Assembly (NCBI GenBank): GCA_041744575.1
Contig: JBGTKP010000056.1
Coordinates: 1 to 64,000 of the forward strand
Reading direction: 5' to 3'
DNA length: 64,000 bases
Source of the DNA: JTS-RE37 sp041744575
Lineage (GTDB): Bacteria > Bacteroidota > Bacteroidia > Flavobacteriales > Flavobacteriaceae
Part shown: piece by piece, positions 42,687 to 52,188 of the stretch
Layout of the letters: each line of letters starts with the position of its first letter
How positions within the stretch are numbered: the first letter of the stretch is position 1
Notes under the pieces: model-generated
Told to the model about the DNA's origin: nothing
The model's input: only the letters and a program-made list of their open reading frames with translations
Database searches by the model: none
Made by a program: the position numbers and the translations under genes

Positions 42687-43186
42687 GATTTGGATTTCAG
42701 ATCTATATCTCCCAACATTTCAGTGACCATCTTCAATTGCTTGTCCTTATCGGAAAGCTCTCTACGAATTACTTTTTCCGCAATATCTACTGAAAGTAAA
42801 GCCACCTGGCTCTTGATTTCGGCTACAGCGGCTTTCTTTTCACTTTCAATAGTCGCTTTTGCCTGTCTGATCATTTTATCACCCTCCACCTTGGACTGCT
42901 CCTTGGCATCGGAAATGATCTTTTCCTTTAACTCCCTGGCTTCTTTAAGCAAGGCTTCCCGCTCAGCGCGTGCCTCCTTCAGAATACGCTCATTATCTGC
43001 CTTCAGATTCTGCATTTCCTTCCTGGCATTTTCCGCTTCAGCCAGCGCGCTGACTATGGATCCTTCCCTTTCATTTACTGAATTGAGGATGGGCTTCCAT
43101 GCGAATTTCCGCAGGATGAAAAGCAAAAGAAAAAAGGACAGGGTCGTCCAAAATATGAGGCCAAATTCCGGGGTAACTAGTTCCAT
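42683..43186 (-). CDS. atpF: ATP synthase F0 subunit b
   Basis: A 167-residue peripheral-stalk subunit: one N-terminal membrane helix (FGLIFWTTLSFFLLLFILRK) and a long charged coiled coil (SIVSALAEAENARKEMQNLK ... REALLKEARELKEKIISDA). Bacteroidota have a single b gene forming a homodimer. It lies between atpE and atpH; the atpH ATG overlaps its stop. Confidence 0.95.
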   Translation of the reverse strand: MELVTPEFGLIFWTTLSFFLLLFILRKFAWKPILNSVNEREGSIVSALAEAENARKEMQNLKADNERILKEARAEREALLKEARELKEKIISDAKEQSKVEGDKMIRQAKATIESEKKAAVAEIKSQVALLSVDIAEKVIRRELSDKDKQLKMVTEMLGDIDLKSKS

Positions 43187-43246
43187 ATACTTGCTATTAC
43201 TGTTTCCTAAAAAAGCAGGGTACGGCCAACCGCCGTACCTCGCTTA

Positions 43247-43495
43247 TTACTTGTCCATTGCAAGGAAAGAAACCACGACGGCAAAAAGTGCGATCGCCTC
43301 AATAAAGGCAATCAACACGATCGCAGCACCCTGAAGTTTCCCTTGCATCTCGGGTTGACGCGCCATAGCTTCCATGGCCGCCGCTCCGATTTTTCCAACG
43401 CCGATGCCACCTCCTATGGCGGCAAGACCTGCTCCAATAGCAGCAAGTGCACCATAACTGATAGTCGCCGTTTCCTGTACTAATGCTAAACTCAT
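43247..43495 (-). CDS. atpE: ATP synthase F0 subunit c
   Basis: An 82-residue hairpin of two helices. Helix 1 has the Gly-rich GAGLAAIGGGIGVGKIG, the loop is ARQPEMQGKLQ, and helix 2 carries the ion-binding Glu in LIAFIEAIALFAVVV. The Gln and Ser/Thr partners of sodium-type c rings are absent, so the ring is predicted to carry protons. Confidence 0.96.
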   Translation of the reverse strand: MSLALVQETATISYGALAAIGAGLAAIGGGIGVGKIGAAAMEAMARQPEMQGKLQGAAIVLIAFIEAIALFAVVVSFLAMDK

Positions 43496-43518
43496 AGTGA
43501 AAAGTATTTAAAATTTAA

Positions 43519-44598
43519 TTAATGATCCGATTCAAGTGCCTGACCAAAATATAAGGCAGACAATAAGGTAAAAATGTAGGCCTGAATGGCTACAACCAAT
43601 ACTTCAATAATGCTGATAAAAACCACGAAGATGACAGAAGCCGGTGATACCCAAAGCGTATTTAATACAAATATTAGTGAGATAAGGCTCAGGACAATGA
43701 CATGCCCGGCGGTGATATTCGCGAATAATCGGATCATGAGCGCCAGAGGTTTGATAAACATCCCAAGAAATTCTATGGGAGCAAGGAAAATCTTCATATA
43801 AACGGGTACCCCGGGCATCCAAAGCATGTGCTTCCAGTAATAAGACCTGCTACTCAGTAAAGTGATGATGAAAGTGATCACAGAAAGGGCCATGGTAAAG
43901 GCAATGTTTCCACTCAGATTACTGCTAAATGGGAAAAATGGGATAAGCCCAAAAATGTTGTTGAGCCATATAAAAAAGAAAAGTGTAAGCAAAAATGGCA
44001 TATACCGCCTGTAAGTGTGAACACCGATATTGGGTATGGCGATTTCATCCCTGATAAACACAATAATTGGCTCCAGGAACTTCCCAAATCCCTTAGGCAT
44101 ATTATTACCCGACTTTCTGTAGGATCTCGCAGCGGAAGTAAAAAGTAAAATAATGAGCAGCAGTGAAAGAAACATGGAAAAAACATTCTTTGTAATCGAC
44201 AGATCTAATGGCCGCTTCGCATTGACCGGATGTCCTTCCGCGTCAAAATCGACCCTGGAGGCACCCTCCTCCAATCGGTAGATCTTATCATGGACATTCA
44301 CAAAATCCATTCCCTTCCTGGAAACAATCGTAGTGCCGTCTGAATTGTGATGAAACTCTCCGGACATAAATGTTACCAATCCGTTTTCTGTCCAGAGTAT
44401 GACCGGAAGTGGCATGGTGAGATGACCTGCAATATGAAATTCGTGGCTGTCTCCGATGTGGTGAAAAATGAGTTCGGTGGTGTTGAACGGTTCCACCTTT
44501 TCCGGTTCCTGAGAGATAGCAAAACCAGGGGCCAAAAACAATAGGAATACGATTGCTAAAACTACTCGTAATGTACTGATCCGCATGGAAATCTTCAT
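43519..44598 (-). CDS. atpB: ATP synthase F0 subunit a
   Basis: A 359-residue subunit. ATG at 44598 (MKISMRISTL, then VVLAIVFLLFLAPGFAISQ) gives a cleavable signal-like segment and a long periplasmic N-terminal extension of about 100 residues, typical of Bacteroidota. The membrane part has the conserved half-channel helix with the essential Arg in LMIRLFANITAGH and a final IIEVLVVAIQAYIFTLLSALY. The annotation from 44640 adds 14 residues without support. Confidence 0.94.
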   Translation of the reverse strand: MKISMRISTLRVVLAIVFLLFLAPGFAISQEPEKVEPFNTTELIFHHIGDSHEFHIAGHLTMPLPVILWTENGLVTFMSGEFHHNSDGTTIVSRKGMDFVNVHDKIYRLEEGASRVDFDAEGHPVNAKRPLDLSITKNVFSMFLSLLLIILLFTSAARSYRKSGNNMPKGFGKFLEPIIVFIRDEIAIPNIGVHTYRRYMPFLLTLFFFIWLNNIFGLIPFFPFSSNLSGNIAFTMALSVITFIITLLSSRSYYWKHMLWMPGVPVYMKIFLAPIEFLGMFIKPLALMIRLFANITAGHVIVLSLISLIFVLNTLWVSPASVIFVVFISIIEVLVVAIQAYIFTLLSALYFGQALESDH

Positions 44599-44671
44599 AA
44601 ACAGAACCGCTCTAAAAATCCGCTGCAAATGTACAACCAATTACTGAACTGTCAAACTATATTTTTTCCGA

Positions 44672-45058
44672 TTATGCGGATTTCTGAAGAAACTTATTTA
44701 CCCCTGAAATTTCAGCGACAAGGAAGATAAAATAGGGTAGAAAAAATTGAATAATATCCCTTCCGGGATTCGGGCTCTTTCCGCTGAAAACAGGGATGAG
44801 AAAAAGGAGCGAGGCGACAATTTTAATCAGGGTAAGGGCAATAAAAAACTGCAAAACATAAGAAGGTCGTGTGTTTTTGACATAAAGCAGGATCACAAAT
44901 ACCGAAAACACAAATAAAAAGTGAAATGCATAGATGGTGCTGAGGGAATAATACAACGGGAACTGAGCTTCACCGGAAAGATACAGGCTTTGCAAGAAAA
45001 AAAGCAACACCGCAAGTGCGATCAGTTTTGCTGTAAAGATCCCAATTTCCTTCCCCAT
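44672..45058 (-). CDS. DUF6168-type membrane protein of the atp operon
   Basis: A 128-residue protein with four predicted helices (LIALAVLLFFLQSLYL, FHFLFVFSVFVILLYV, VLQFFIALTLIKIVASLLFL, FFLPYFIFLVAEISGV). The spot between atpZ and atpB is where AtpI lies in other bacteria, and the helix count matches AtpI, but the sequence follows the flavobacterial DUF6168 family. An assembly or cation-related role is inferred only from position. Confidence 0.75.
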   Translation of the reverse strand: MGKEIGIFTAKLIALAVLLFFLQSLYLSGEAQFPLYYSLSTIYAFHFLFVFSVFVILLYVKNTRPSYVLQFFIALTLIKIVASLLFLIPVFSGKSPNPGRDIIQFFLPYFIFLVAEISGVNKFLQKSA

Positions 45059-45070
45059 ATGTGAATAATG

Positions 45071-45307
45071 CTACTTGCTTTCGCTCCTGGCACTTCTGAT
45101 TGCGATGTACATAGCCACTGCAACGGAAGCCAGCGAACAGGCCAAAGTGAATCCGCTGTATTTATTAGGGTAGGCCTCATCAAGTTTGACCCCGGCATAA
45201 CAGCCCAAACCAATGATCACCGCCATTTGGATCGCGATTCCGGAATATTTTGCATACGAATTCAATGGGTTCTCCCCATTGGGTTTAGGAGGCTTTTGCA
45301 GGTTCAT
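45071..45307 (-). CDS. atpZ: AtpZ/AtpI-family small membrane protein
   Basis: A 78-residue protein with two helices (YSGIAIQMAVIIGLGCYAGV, FTLACSLASVAVAMYIAI) separated by the short KLDEAYPNK loop, the AtpZ signature spacing. AtpZ/AtpI pairs in other bacteria support c-ring assembly and magnesium or calcium transport. Its ATG lies inside the end of the bactofilin gene (23-base overlap), so the two are translationally linked. Confidence 0.8.
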   Translation of the reverse strand: MNLQKPPKPNGENPLNSYAKYSGIAIQMAVIIGLGCYAGVKLDEAYPNKYSGFTLACSLASVAVAMYIAIRSARSESK

Positions 45308-45779
45308 TGGTATTGCTGGAACTGCCGGATCCCACGGTTGACCGATACGATCCTGAGGCAGGTGTGCTCTCTGAGGTATTCTTGGCCGGGGCAGCTGATG
45401 AACTGCCGGTAGTACCTGCCTTCCCTTTCATATTGCAGGAGGCATTGAAGGTGGCGCCTGGCTCAACGGCCAGCTTTGATACTACTACGGTGCCTTCAAT
45501 CACTGCTGAAGACTTCAGGGAGAGCAGTTCAGAAACCAGGAGTTCTCCGTTAAAACTACCTTCGATATCCGCGTTGACACATTCTACCTTTCCATGAATA
45601 TAACCATCCTTTCCTATAACTACTTTGCCTGAAGTCTTCACATTCCCGTCCAATTTGCCGTCAATCCTGAAATCAGCTTCGGAAATAATGTCACCTTTAA
45701 TTTTAGTATTCTTTTCGATCCTGTTGGGTTGTCCTCCTATTTCGTTCATAATTCTAGGTTTTTTGTTATCTGAAAACAT
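45285..45779 (-). CDS. Bactofilin family polymer-forming protein
   Basis: A 164-residue protein. The central DUF583 beta-helix (about 20-115) has the repeating Gly/Val pattern IEKNTKIKGDIISEADFRID, GKLDGNVKTSGKVVIGKDG and GKVECVNADIEGSFNGELLV. The C-terminal 45 residues are Ser/Ala/Gly/Thr-rich and disordered. Bactofilins self-assemble into filaments without nucleotide and organise cell wall or motility machinery. The gene lies 5 bp after sprE and overlaps atpZ. Confidence 0.9.
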   Translation of the reverse strand: MFSDNKKPRIMNEIGGQPNRIEKNTKIKGDIISEADFRIDGKLDGNVKTSGKVVIGKDGYIHGKVECVNADIEGSFNGELLVSELLSLKSSAVIEGTVVVSKLAVEPGATFNASCNMKGKAGTTGSSSAAPAKNTSESTPASGSYRSTVGSGSSSNTNEPAKAS

Positions 45780-45784
45780 TGCGT

Positions 45785-48334
45785 CTATGGTTTTGGGGTT
45801 AAACTCTGATCCATATATTCTTGTAAGTTTTTATGTACCTGGATGATTTTATAGTTAGAGGTTAAAATTACAAAATTCTCATTATCAATCCTGTAATCTT
45901 TATTATTTTTTAGCAACTCCACATACCCCAGCGCGAAATCTTTAGACCTGAATCCATGCACGACAATAAACTCGTCCTCCAGATTGTAAATATCCCTCGA
46001 CACCTTGTTCATGTATCGCAGATCAGAAATGGAACCCTGTAACCTGGCCATAAGTTTCATGGCGGTTTCAGCCTGTTGTCTCTTAAACGGAAATACAACC
46101 TTCCAGTTGCCTCCGCCTGCAATACCCGTTTCTGTTGAAAAATCACGGGCTTCAAGGTTGGGCAACTGCTCTGCGATCATCTGTTGTGCTTTTTTGCCTT
46201 CCGGGCTGTTCGGATAGTTCAATGCTACATAGTTCAGGGCTTCCCTGTAATCCAAAAACCCTTGTAACCTTCCAATGGCATTCGCTTTAAGCATTTCAAA
46301 TTTCGGGACGATCGGGTCTCCGGTATAGGTATTTATTTGTTCCTCCGCTACGGTAATCACAGTTAGGTATTCCTGATTCTGGAACCTCCTGAAGAGTTCG
46401 GCATATTTGGCTTCCGGACTGTCAGAAGCGTCTGACAGAACCGTCTGTGGATTAAGCAGCAATTCGGCGTAACGGGAATCAGGATGGTTACGGATGATGT
46501 CATCCTTCATTTCCTGAGTCAACGGGCTTCCGGTGATTTCATAAATTTTATAGAGGTTGTATTTGGAAGGCAGGATCAGACGTTCCTCCGGCTGGGAGCT
46601 TAAGACATCCTCCAGTTTGGAGGCGGCCAATTCATTTTCCTTAAATTTTTCCTTGTAGATCAGACCAAGCTGATAATTTGAAAAATTCCTTTCCGTGCTC
46701 AGACTGTCTATCACTCCCTCATCGGTTGGGATCTGATCCAGATAATAAGCCAGCTCATATCTTTGGTCTTCCACCAAATCGATTTTCAAAGAATCGTTTG
46801 CAGACACAATGGCGGGGTCATTTGAAAGTGCCTTATTCTTATCACTCCAGCGCCAGTCATCCTCAAGCTGCCTCTTCCCCCAGTTATTGACAAACTCAGT
46901 TTTACCATAGCCCAAACTGGTAATATTATAGAAATAAAATTTCCCCTGGTTCTCCTTCCCCCCCTGAGACGCCGCGAAGGTCGCGAATCCTGTATTGGCC
47001 ATTCTTTCCTGCTCTTTGGACGCCCTATCTGCAGCTTCCTTTAAACGGGCAATATGGGTTTCAAAATAGGCCTTCCGACCTTCTTCCGGCATACGGTAAA
47101 TGGTAATGATGCTATCGGCATTCTGCACTACCTCCTCATATCGGATAACATCTTCGAGATTATCCCGCTTTCTCTTGGTATCCCTGAATTTTTTGGAACT
47201 CTGTGGAAGGTTGGTAAGTACGCTGTCATAATACGCCCCTGCCGTTTTATATTGATGTTCCTCAAAATTGTATTCCGCAATATCCTCATAATTAAGGGCA
47301 TTCAATTGCGGGAGATTCGAAGTCGCACGAAGGGATTTATTAAAATACACCAGTCCAAGGCTGTCAGCTTCGGCATCCAAATGATATAGCGCAATTTGCC
47401 TGTATATTTTATCAAGGTATGCCCTATTTTCCCTATCCTCTTCGAGATCGGTCAGATAGTCCAGCATTTCGGCCCTATTGGACGCTGTCAATTCGGTATT
47501 CTGTATTTTCTGCAGGTGTGCATTGATAAAATAGACCCGAGGCGATTTCCGGTTCAGCGCTATCACTTTGTTAAAAGCAATATTGGCACTGTCCGTATAC
47601 TTCTGTTGGTTGTACAGTTGACCAATAATAAAATAATACCTCCCTTTTTCCGGATTCTTTCCGGTATAGGCGCTGGCGATCTTCAACTGTTGAATAGCGG
47701 TATCGGGATGGTTGAGGTTGATATAGGCCTGAGCCATGGTAGCACGGGCATCGGCGTATTCCTGATCCCTGAGTTCTTCGAGACGAAGTAAGCGTTTCAG
47801 GTTTTTAAGGGCAAGGTCTTCATTTTCCAGTCGGATATTGGTCTTTTCCCTCCAAATGGTGGCCTCGTTAAGCTTGTCGCTGGTAACGTATTTATTCAGA
47901 ATATAGTTGAAAGCTTCGAGGGCCGGAACAAAACGCTGGTCAAAATAGCGGGATTTACCCAATAACAAAAAAGATTCATCCGTCTGGGGATTTCGCTCCT
48001 CATCCTCAATGTCCATACTGTGTTTCTGTATGGCCTTAGTGGCTTTTTCCTCTGCGATGATAAAATTCGGGTTATTGTTCTCCGAATCGAGTTCAATTTC
48101 TTCCCTGACTTCAAGGCGTTCAACGGGCAGAATCTGCCAATAGTCATCCCGGTAGGAATTATTAAGCTCCTCCCGCCCCTCTTCAAAGGCGTTATTCCCA
48201 TTATACAAAACATTGTATTTGGTATTCAGGGCGTGCCAATTGCGATTAATAAAAGCATCCTTCTTAGTGGAACAGCCCTGAAACAGCAGTGCTCCCGCCA
48301 CGAGGCTAAAATTGAAAATTAAACGAAGATTCAA
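45785..48334 (-). CDS. sprE: SprE/PorW, type IX secretion and gliding lipoprotein
   Basis: A large TPR-rich lipoprotein (849 residues from TTG at 48334; an ATG at 48427 would add 31 residues before the signal). LRLIFNFSLVAGALLFQGCS gives a lipobox at FQGC, followed by the family hallmark TKKDAFINRNWHALNTKYNV, LYNGNNAFEEGREELN. TPR-like repeats follow (for example ATMAQAYINLNHPDTAIQQL, YYFIIGQLYNQQKYTDSANI). SprE of F. johnsoniae and PorW of P. gingivalis are needed for type IX secretion. First gene of the run through bactofilin to atpG. Confidence 0.9.
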   Translation of the reverse strand: MNLRLIFNFSLVAGALLFQGCSTKKDAFINRNWHALNTKYNVLYNGNNAFEEGREELNNSYRDDYWQILPVERLEVREEIELDSENNNPNFIIAEEKATKAIQKHSMDIEDEERNPQTDESFLLLGKSRYFDQRFVPALEAFNYILNKYVTSDKLNEATIWREKTNIRLENEDLALKNLKRLLRLEELRDQEYADARATMAQAYINLNHPDTAIQQLKIASAYTGKNPEKGRYYFIIGQLYNQQKYTDSANIAFNKVIALNRKSPRVYFINAHLQKIQNTELTASNRAEMLDYLTDLEEDRENRAYLDKIYRQIALYHLDAEADSLGLVYFNKSLRATSNLPQLNALNYEDIAEYNFEEHQYKTAGAYYDSVLTNLPQSSKKFRDTKRKRDNLEDVIRYEEVVQNADSIITIYRMPEEGRKAYFETHIARLKEAADRASKEQERMANTGFATFAASQGGKENQGKFYFYNITSLGYGKTEFVNNWGKRQLEDDWRWSDKNKALSNDPAIVSANDSLKIDLVEDQRYELAYYLDQIPTDEGVIDSLSTERNFSNYQLGLIYKEKFKENELAASKLEDVLSSQPEERLILPSKYNLYKIYEITGSPLTQEMKDDIIRNHPDSRYAELLLNPQTVLSDASDSPEAKYAELFRRFQNQEYLTVITVAEEQINTYTGDPIVPKFEMLKANAIGRLQGFLDYREALNYVALNYPNSPEGKKAQQMIAEQLPNLEARDFSTETGIAGGGNWKVVFPFKRQQAETAMKLMARLQGSISDLRYMNKVSRDIYNLEDEFIVVHGFRSKDFALGYVELLKNNKDYRIDNENFVILTSNYKIIQVHKNLQEYMDQSLTPKP

Positions 48335-48474
48335 AATTCCCGGTGTTCTTTGGTATTCTAAACTAAAAAAACAAAGGTTTATTATGCCGTTGGTCGGTAA
48401 AAACAGGTCAAATGGCCTGGTGGTCATCCTAAGCCAATACAGACAGCCTGCAGAAGATAACTCCTTTATATATC

Positions 48475-49170
48475 TTATCCGGCAAAGAAAGCTTCAAGTT
48501 CTTTCAGTGTTTCTTTTGAAGTAACAATGTCGCGGACAATTTGCCCTTTGTTCAGGACAACGATCCGTTCACATACCTCGGTAACATGAATTAGATCGTG
48601 ACTGGAGACCAGGACGGTCACATCCGTTCTTTGCACCAGGCCCCTGATGATCCCTTTGAGCCGGATCTGGGTGGTGGGGTCCAGATTGGCGAAAGGTTCA
48701 TCTAGGATAATGACCTCCGGATTTCCTATAAAAGTAGCCACGATCCCTACTTTCTTCTGATTCCCCTTGGAAAGATCCCGAAGGTATTTCTTTTGGCCGA
48801 GGATCTCCCCATGAAAAAAATCTTCAAAACCGGCCAGAAGCGAATTGACATCCGCTTTGTTTCGCCCTCGTAACTCCCCGATAAAATAAAAATACTCCTC
48901 AGGGGTAAGATATCCTATCAGGAAAGTTTCATCTATAAAAGCAGACGTAAAAGGTTTCCAGGCCTCACTGGTATCTACCTGAACTCCCTGGCTTGTGATA
49001 CTACCTGTGCTGGGTTGTATAAGGTCCAGGATCAAACTGAAAAAAGTGGTCTTGCCAGCCCCGTTATTGCCTACAAGACCAAAACTTTGACCCCTGGGAA
49101 TCTCAAGTTCAGGGATGTGAAGCACGGTTTGTGTTCCATAGGTCTTGGTGAGGCTTTCTGCTTTGATCAT
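48475..49170 (-). CDS. ABC transporter ATP-binding protein
   Basis: A 231-residue stand-alone ATPase: Walker A GNNGAGKT at about residue 34, signature LSKGNQKKVGIVATF, Walker B EVIILDEPFANLDP, and H-loop VLVSSHDLIHV. It starts 9 bp after its partner DUF5687 permease stop, making a two-gene exporter. The substrate is unknown. Confidence 0.93.
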   Translation of the reverse strand: MIKAESLTKTYGTQTVLHIPELEIPRGQSFGLVGNNGAGKTTFFSLILDLIQPSTGSITSQGVQVDTSEAWKPFTSAFIDETFLIGYLTPEEYFYFIGELRGRNKADVNSLLAGFEDFFHGEILGQKKYLRDLSKGNQKKVGIVATFIGNPEVIILDEPFANLDPTTQIRLKGIIRGLVQRTDVTVLVSSHDLIHVTEVCERIVVLNKGQIVRDIVTSKETLKELEAFFAG

Positions 49171-49179
49171 TCTGTCTGC

Positions 49180-50652
49180 TTAGGAATTTTGTTTATAAGC
49201 GTGTAAGGTCCGGTACTTCTCTTTTTTATATATCTTCTCGATCTTGCTAAAGACGAGGTTTTTAAATGCGAATCCCAGGAGGCCGGTTATTGCCACCAAC
49301 ACATAGCCGGCCCAGGGGTGGATCAGGTAGTGGCCTATCGCATATACCGCCAGCGGTAGCAGCAGTTTTGGCAATGTCAGGAGCAAGGTTTTTAGATTAA
49401 ACGACTGCTTATCCCCAAATGCCTTCTTGCCGGAAGTGAGGTCGATTGGCGTCTTGATGTATGCGCCACCCCAAAGCACGAGGTAGGAGTTGACTCCAAT
49501 ATTGTAGATGGCGCCCACCAGAACAGCAAGGTAAGCCTCCCAACCGAAATAAAGATAGAATGTTGCCAGCACCGCGCTGATAATAGTGCCTATAATCACC
49601 AGATACCATTTGGAGGTAAGGTATTCCCGGTATTTAATATTCTGACTCATCATCAGCGGGTAATAAGAGCTGTCCCAGCTTGGCACAAATTGTCCAAAAC
49701 TGAAAAGGAATCCCCCCGAAACGAAAATGCCTGCGAAAATTTTCATGATGGGGTTGTCATAGGATTCTATACTGCCGGTAAAAAAAAGTAACCCATAAAA
49801 TAGGAACAGAAAACTCATTATAACTGCGGTTTTGGACCGTTTGTTCCTGCGGATCAGTTTAATGTCATTTTTCAGGAATGTGCCCAGGTTGCCAAAACGG
49901 TTCAACCAAGTGTAATCCTCTGTTTTGGCCACCGAATTCCTGGTGGCCAATCCCGCATCCAGATACATATTTTTCCTGAAGTATGCCGTGGTAATGAAAT
50001 ACAGGGCGATCAGAGCTGTCCAGGGCAGAATGGCAGTCCACGGGAGTTGGTATAAAGTGTGGAAAATCGGTCCAGTGATCAGGGTGATATCGAACCAACC
50101 ATAATAATGTAAGAGACCAAGAATGACAATCACAAACACTACCGGGTAGAAAACGCTGTCCTTGTTGTTCATAAGGACATTTATAAAATTATTGCAATAA
50201 AAAAGGGCCACGAGCCCGAGGAGCCATGCCAGCGTTCCCAATGGGCTATATCCCTGATAGAGCAGGATGATGGAAAAAGGTATAAACAAAAAGCCATGAC
50301 CCCAGTTAAAGAAAGAGAGCACGGTCTTGCCCAAAGTAAAGGTCACTACTTTATTTTTAGACACCGGAAGGCAGAGCAGGGGTTTGATATTGAGGATAGG
50401 CATTTTCTGCAATACAAAGCGCAGATATAGATCGGTCAGCAGATAATAGATCAGGAAACGATTCACAACAACAAGCGGATCTCCCATTCCCGCCTTTTCT
50501 ATCATAAAAAAAGTGCCTATTCCCAAAAAGACGAACACTGCCATCATATACAATGCCCCTAGGACCATCAGAATCCGGAAGACCAGATTCGCTTTAAAGG
50601 AGGCGGCCCTTACAAATGATTTCCATTGGAGATAAATAAAATGTCTGAGCAT
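49180..50652 (-). CDS. DUF5687-family ABC permease
   Basis: A 490-residue protein with about 12 predicted helices and the DUF5687 N-terminus (MLRHFIYLQWKSFVRAASFK, ANLVFRILMVLGALYM). It pairs with the ATPase gene immediately downstream. The family is known only by sequence and is found in Bacteroidota as the membrane half of an exporter of undetermined cargo. Confidence 0.85.
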   Translation of the reverse strand: MLRHFIYLQWKSFVRAASFKANLVFRILMVLGALYMMAVFVFLGIGTFFMIEKAGMGDPLVVVNRFLIYYLLTDLYLRFVLQKMPILNIKPLLCLPVSKNKVVTFTLGKTVLSFFNWGHGFLFIPFSIILLYQGYSPLGTLAWLLGLVALFYCNNFINVLMNNKDSVFYPVVFVIVILGLLHYYGWFDITLITGPIFHTLYQLPWTAILPWTALIALYFITTAYFRKNMYLDAGLATRNSVAKTEDYTWLNRFGNLGTFLKNDIKLIRRNKRSKTAVIMSFLFLFYGLLFFTGSIESYDNPIMKIFAGIFVSGGFLFSFGQFVPSWDSSYYPLMMSQNIKYREYLTSKWYLVIIGTIISAVLATFYLYFGWEAYLAVLVGAIYNIGVNSYLVLWGGAYIKTPIDLTSGKKAFGDKQSFNLKTLLLTLPKLLLPLAVYAIGHYLIHPWAGYVLVAITGLLGFAFKNLVFSKIEKIYKKEKYRTLHAYKQNS

Positions 50653-50754
50653 CCTGTCTGATTATATGCGAAATGGTTGCCAATTGTACCAAAAGTTACG
50701 GGCGGCAGGCCCCTAATAATTATCCCAGGGCAGAAATATAGTGCTTGTTTTGCT

Positions 50755-50762
50755 TAATTTTG
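50755..50762 (+). promoter_or_regulatory. -7 promoter element of the PaaE-like gene
   Basis: An exact TAnnTTTG match (TAATTTTG) 15 bases before the ATG at 50778; no good -33 TTTG lies at the right spacing, so this is a weak call. Confidence 0.35.
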
Positions 50763-50777
50763 CCCAAATTTTATTGA

Positions 50778-51827
50778 ATGACGAATTTCTATCCCCTCAT
50801 AGTAGCAGCCGTCGAACAGCTCACGCCCAACTCCGTCGCCGTTACCCTGACGATACCTGAACATCTGGCAGGTAAATTTTCCTTTCAGTCAGGACAATAC
50901 GTGACAATTAAACATATGGACAAAGGTAACGAATTACGCAAGGCCTATTCCATCTCTTCCAGTCCGGAACAAAAGGATATCACAATAGGAATTAAAAAAG
51001 TAATTGACGGCAGGTTCTCTGTTTTTGCCAACACCAGCCTAAGCAAAGGAGACATATTGGAGGTAATGCCCCCGGGAGGCCGGTTCGTATTTCCTCCGAA
51101 CGGGAGTGAACAGAAGGTAGCCGCATTTGCGGCAGGTAGTGGTATTACGCCCATCATGAGTATTGCACGCACCGTTCTGGACGGACATCCCAAAAATACC
51201 TTTGTCCTGGTGTATGGCAATTCTACCGTCAACGAAACCATGTTTTATGATGACCTGCTCGCACTGAGAAAGGCCTATCCTGACAGGTTCCACCTGCATT
51301 TCATTTTCAGCCGCGCGCGCGAAGAAGACAGCCTCTTTGGAAGGATTGAGGCTTCTACCGTTAACTTTATCATTAAAAATAAATACAAGCATCTTTCCTT
51401 CGATCAGTTCTACATATGCGGTCCGGAACCCATGATCCATATCGTCTCCGACCTTTTAAAGTTAAACGGGGTATCAGAGAAAAAGATCCATTTTGAATTA
51501 TTTACTCCCATTCTGCAGGAAGACCACATGGCCCATGACCTGGAAGGCAAGACCATGCTTGAAGTTACCCTGGATGATGAAGTCTTTAACTTTGCGATGG
51601 ATAAAAAGGTGCTGGTGCTGGATGCCGTACTCAAAGAAAATATTGATGCCCCCTATTCCTGCCAGGGAGGCGTTTGCAGCACCTGCATCGCACGCATCAC
51701 TGAAGGCAAGGCGGAAATGGTGAAAAATCAGATTTTGACGGACGCGGAAATTGCTGAAGGGTTCGTGCTCACTTGTCAGGCACATCCTTTGACCCCGATT
51801 CTAAAAGTGGACTATGATGATGTATAG
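50778..51827 (+). CDS. paaE: PaaE-like ferredoxin-NAD(P)H oxidoreductase
   Basis: A 349-residue flavoprotein reductase with three parts: FAD domain (RKAYSISSSP), NAD(P) domain (AAGSGITPIMSIARTVL, FYICGPEPMI) and a C-terminal plant-type ferredoxin with [2Fe-2S] ligands Cys295, Cys300, Cys303 (YSCQGGVCSTC) and Cys333 (LTCQAHP). PaaE feeds electrons to phenylacetyl-CoA epoxidase PaaABCD. Those genes, and paaG/J/K/Z, are absent from this window, so PaaE is a likely but not proven identity; a related reductase for another oxygenase is possible. It is monocistronic, with a TetR gene 397 bp downstream. Confidence 0.72.
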   Translation: MTNFYPLIVAAVEQLTPNSVAVTLTIPEHLAGKFSFQSGQYVTIKHMDKGNELRKAYSISSSPEQKDITIGIKKVIDGRFSVFANTSLSKGDILEVMPPGGRFVFPPNGSEQKVAAFAAGSGITPIMSIARTVLDGHPKNTFVLVYGNSTVNETMFYDDLLALRKAYPDRFHLHFIFSRAREEDSLFGRIEASTVNFIIKNKYKHLSFDQFYICGPEPMIHIVSDLLKLNGVSEKKIHFELFTPILQEDHMAHDLEGKTMLEVTLDDEVFNFAMDKKVLVLDAVLKENIDAPYSCQGGVCSTCIARITEGKAEMVKNQILTDAEIAEGFVLTCQAHPLTPILKVDYDDV

Positions 51828-51940
51828 TGTCGAACTGATTCATCTCATTTTATAACTACCTCCCTCCAAAAAGAATGCTTATCCAATCGGGACTTTCTCT
51901 TTGACCCTGCGCCGGACCTGCATTCGGTCAGGTAATCTTG

Positions 51941-51960
51941 TGTCCGGAACCTGTCCGGAA
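51941..51960. repeat. Direct repeat of TGTCCGGAA with 11-bp period
   Basis: Two exact 9-base copies start 11 bp apart, about one helical turn, so both would face the same side of the DNA. A regulatory site is possible; no protein can be assigned. Confidence 0.55.
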
Positions 51961-52062
51961 ATGCGCTTCTTTTGCATACGGGCTACCAGGGAATATGATT
52001 TAATAAGCCTGTAATTCCCTAAAGGACGGGCAGATTATAGTAGTTGATCGGAAAATGTTACC

Positions 52063-52078
52063 GACCAAATGGTTGGTC
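52063..52078. promoter_or_regulatory. Candidate TetR-family operator
   Basis: GACCAAATGGTTGGTC has perfect 6-bp arms around ATGG, the size and symmetry expected for a TetR dimer site. It lies 147 bp upstream of the tetR ATG and 236 bp after paaE. Confidence 0.5.
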
Positions 52079-52188
52079 AAAATCAGATGCGGGTATTCTT
52101 TCAACGGAATTATGACACCTGATCGACTATATTCGAAAGTTTGTCTTGAAATATTCCCCATAGTTGGCAATCGGCGGTTATTTGTTAT

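Noticed and set aside
38936..43495. Absence of atpD and atpC as evidence for a broken ATP synthase operon
   Set aside because: Bacteroidota commonly keep atpDC at a separate locus, so their absence here is normal.
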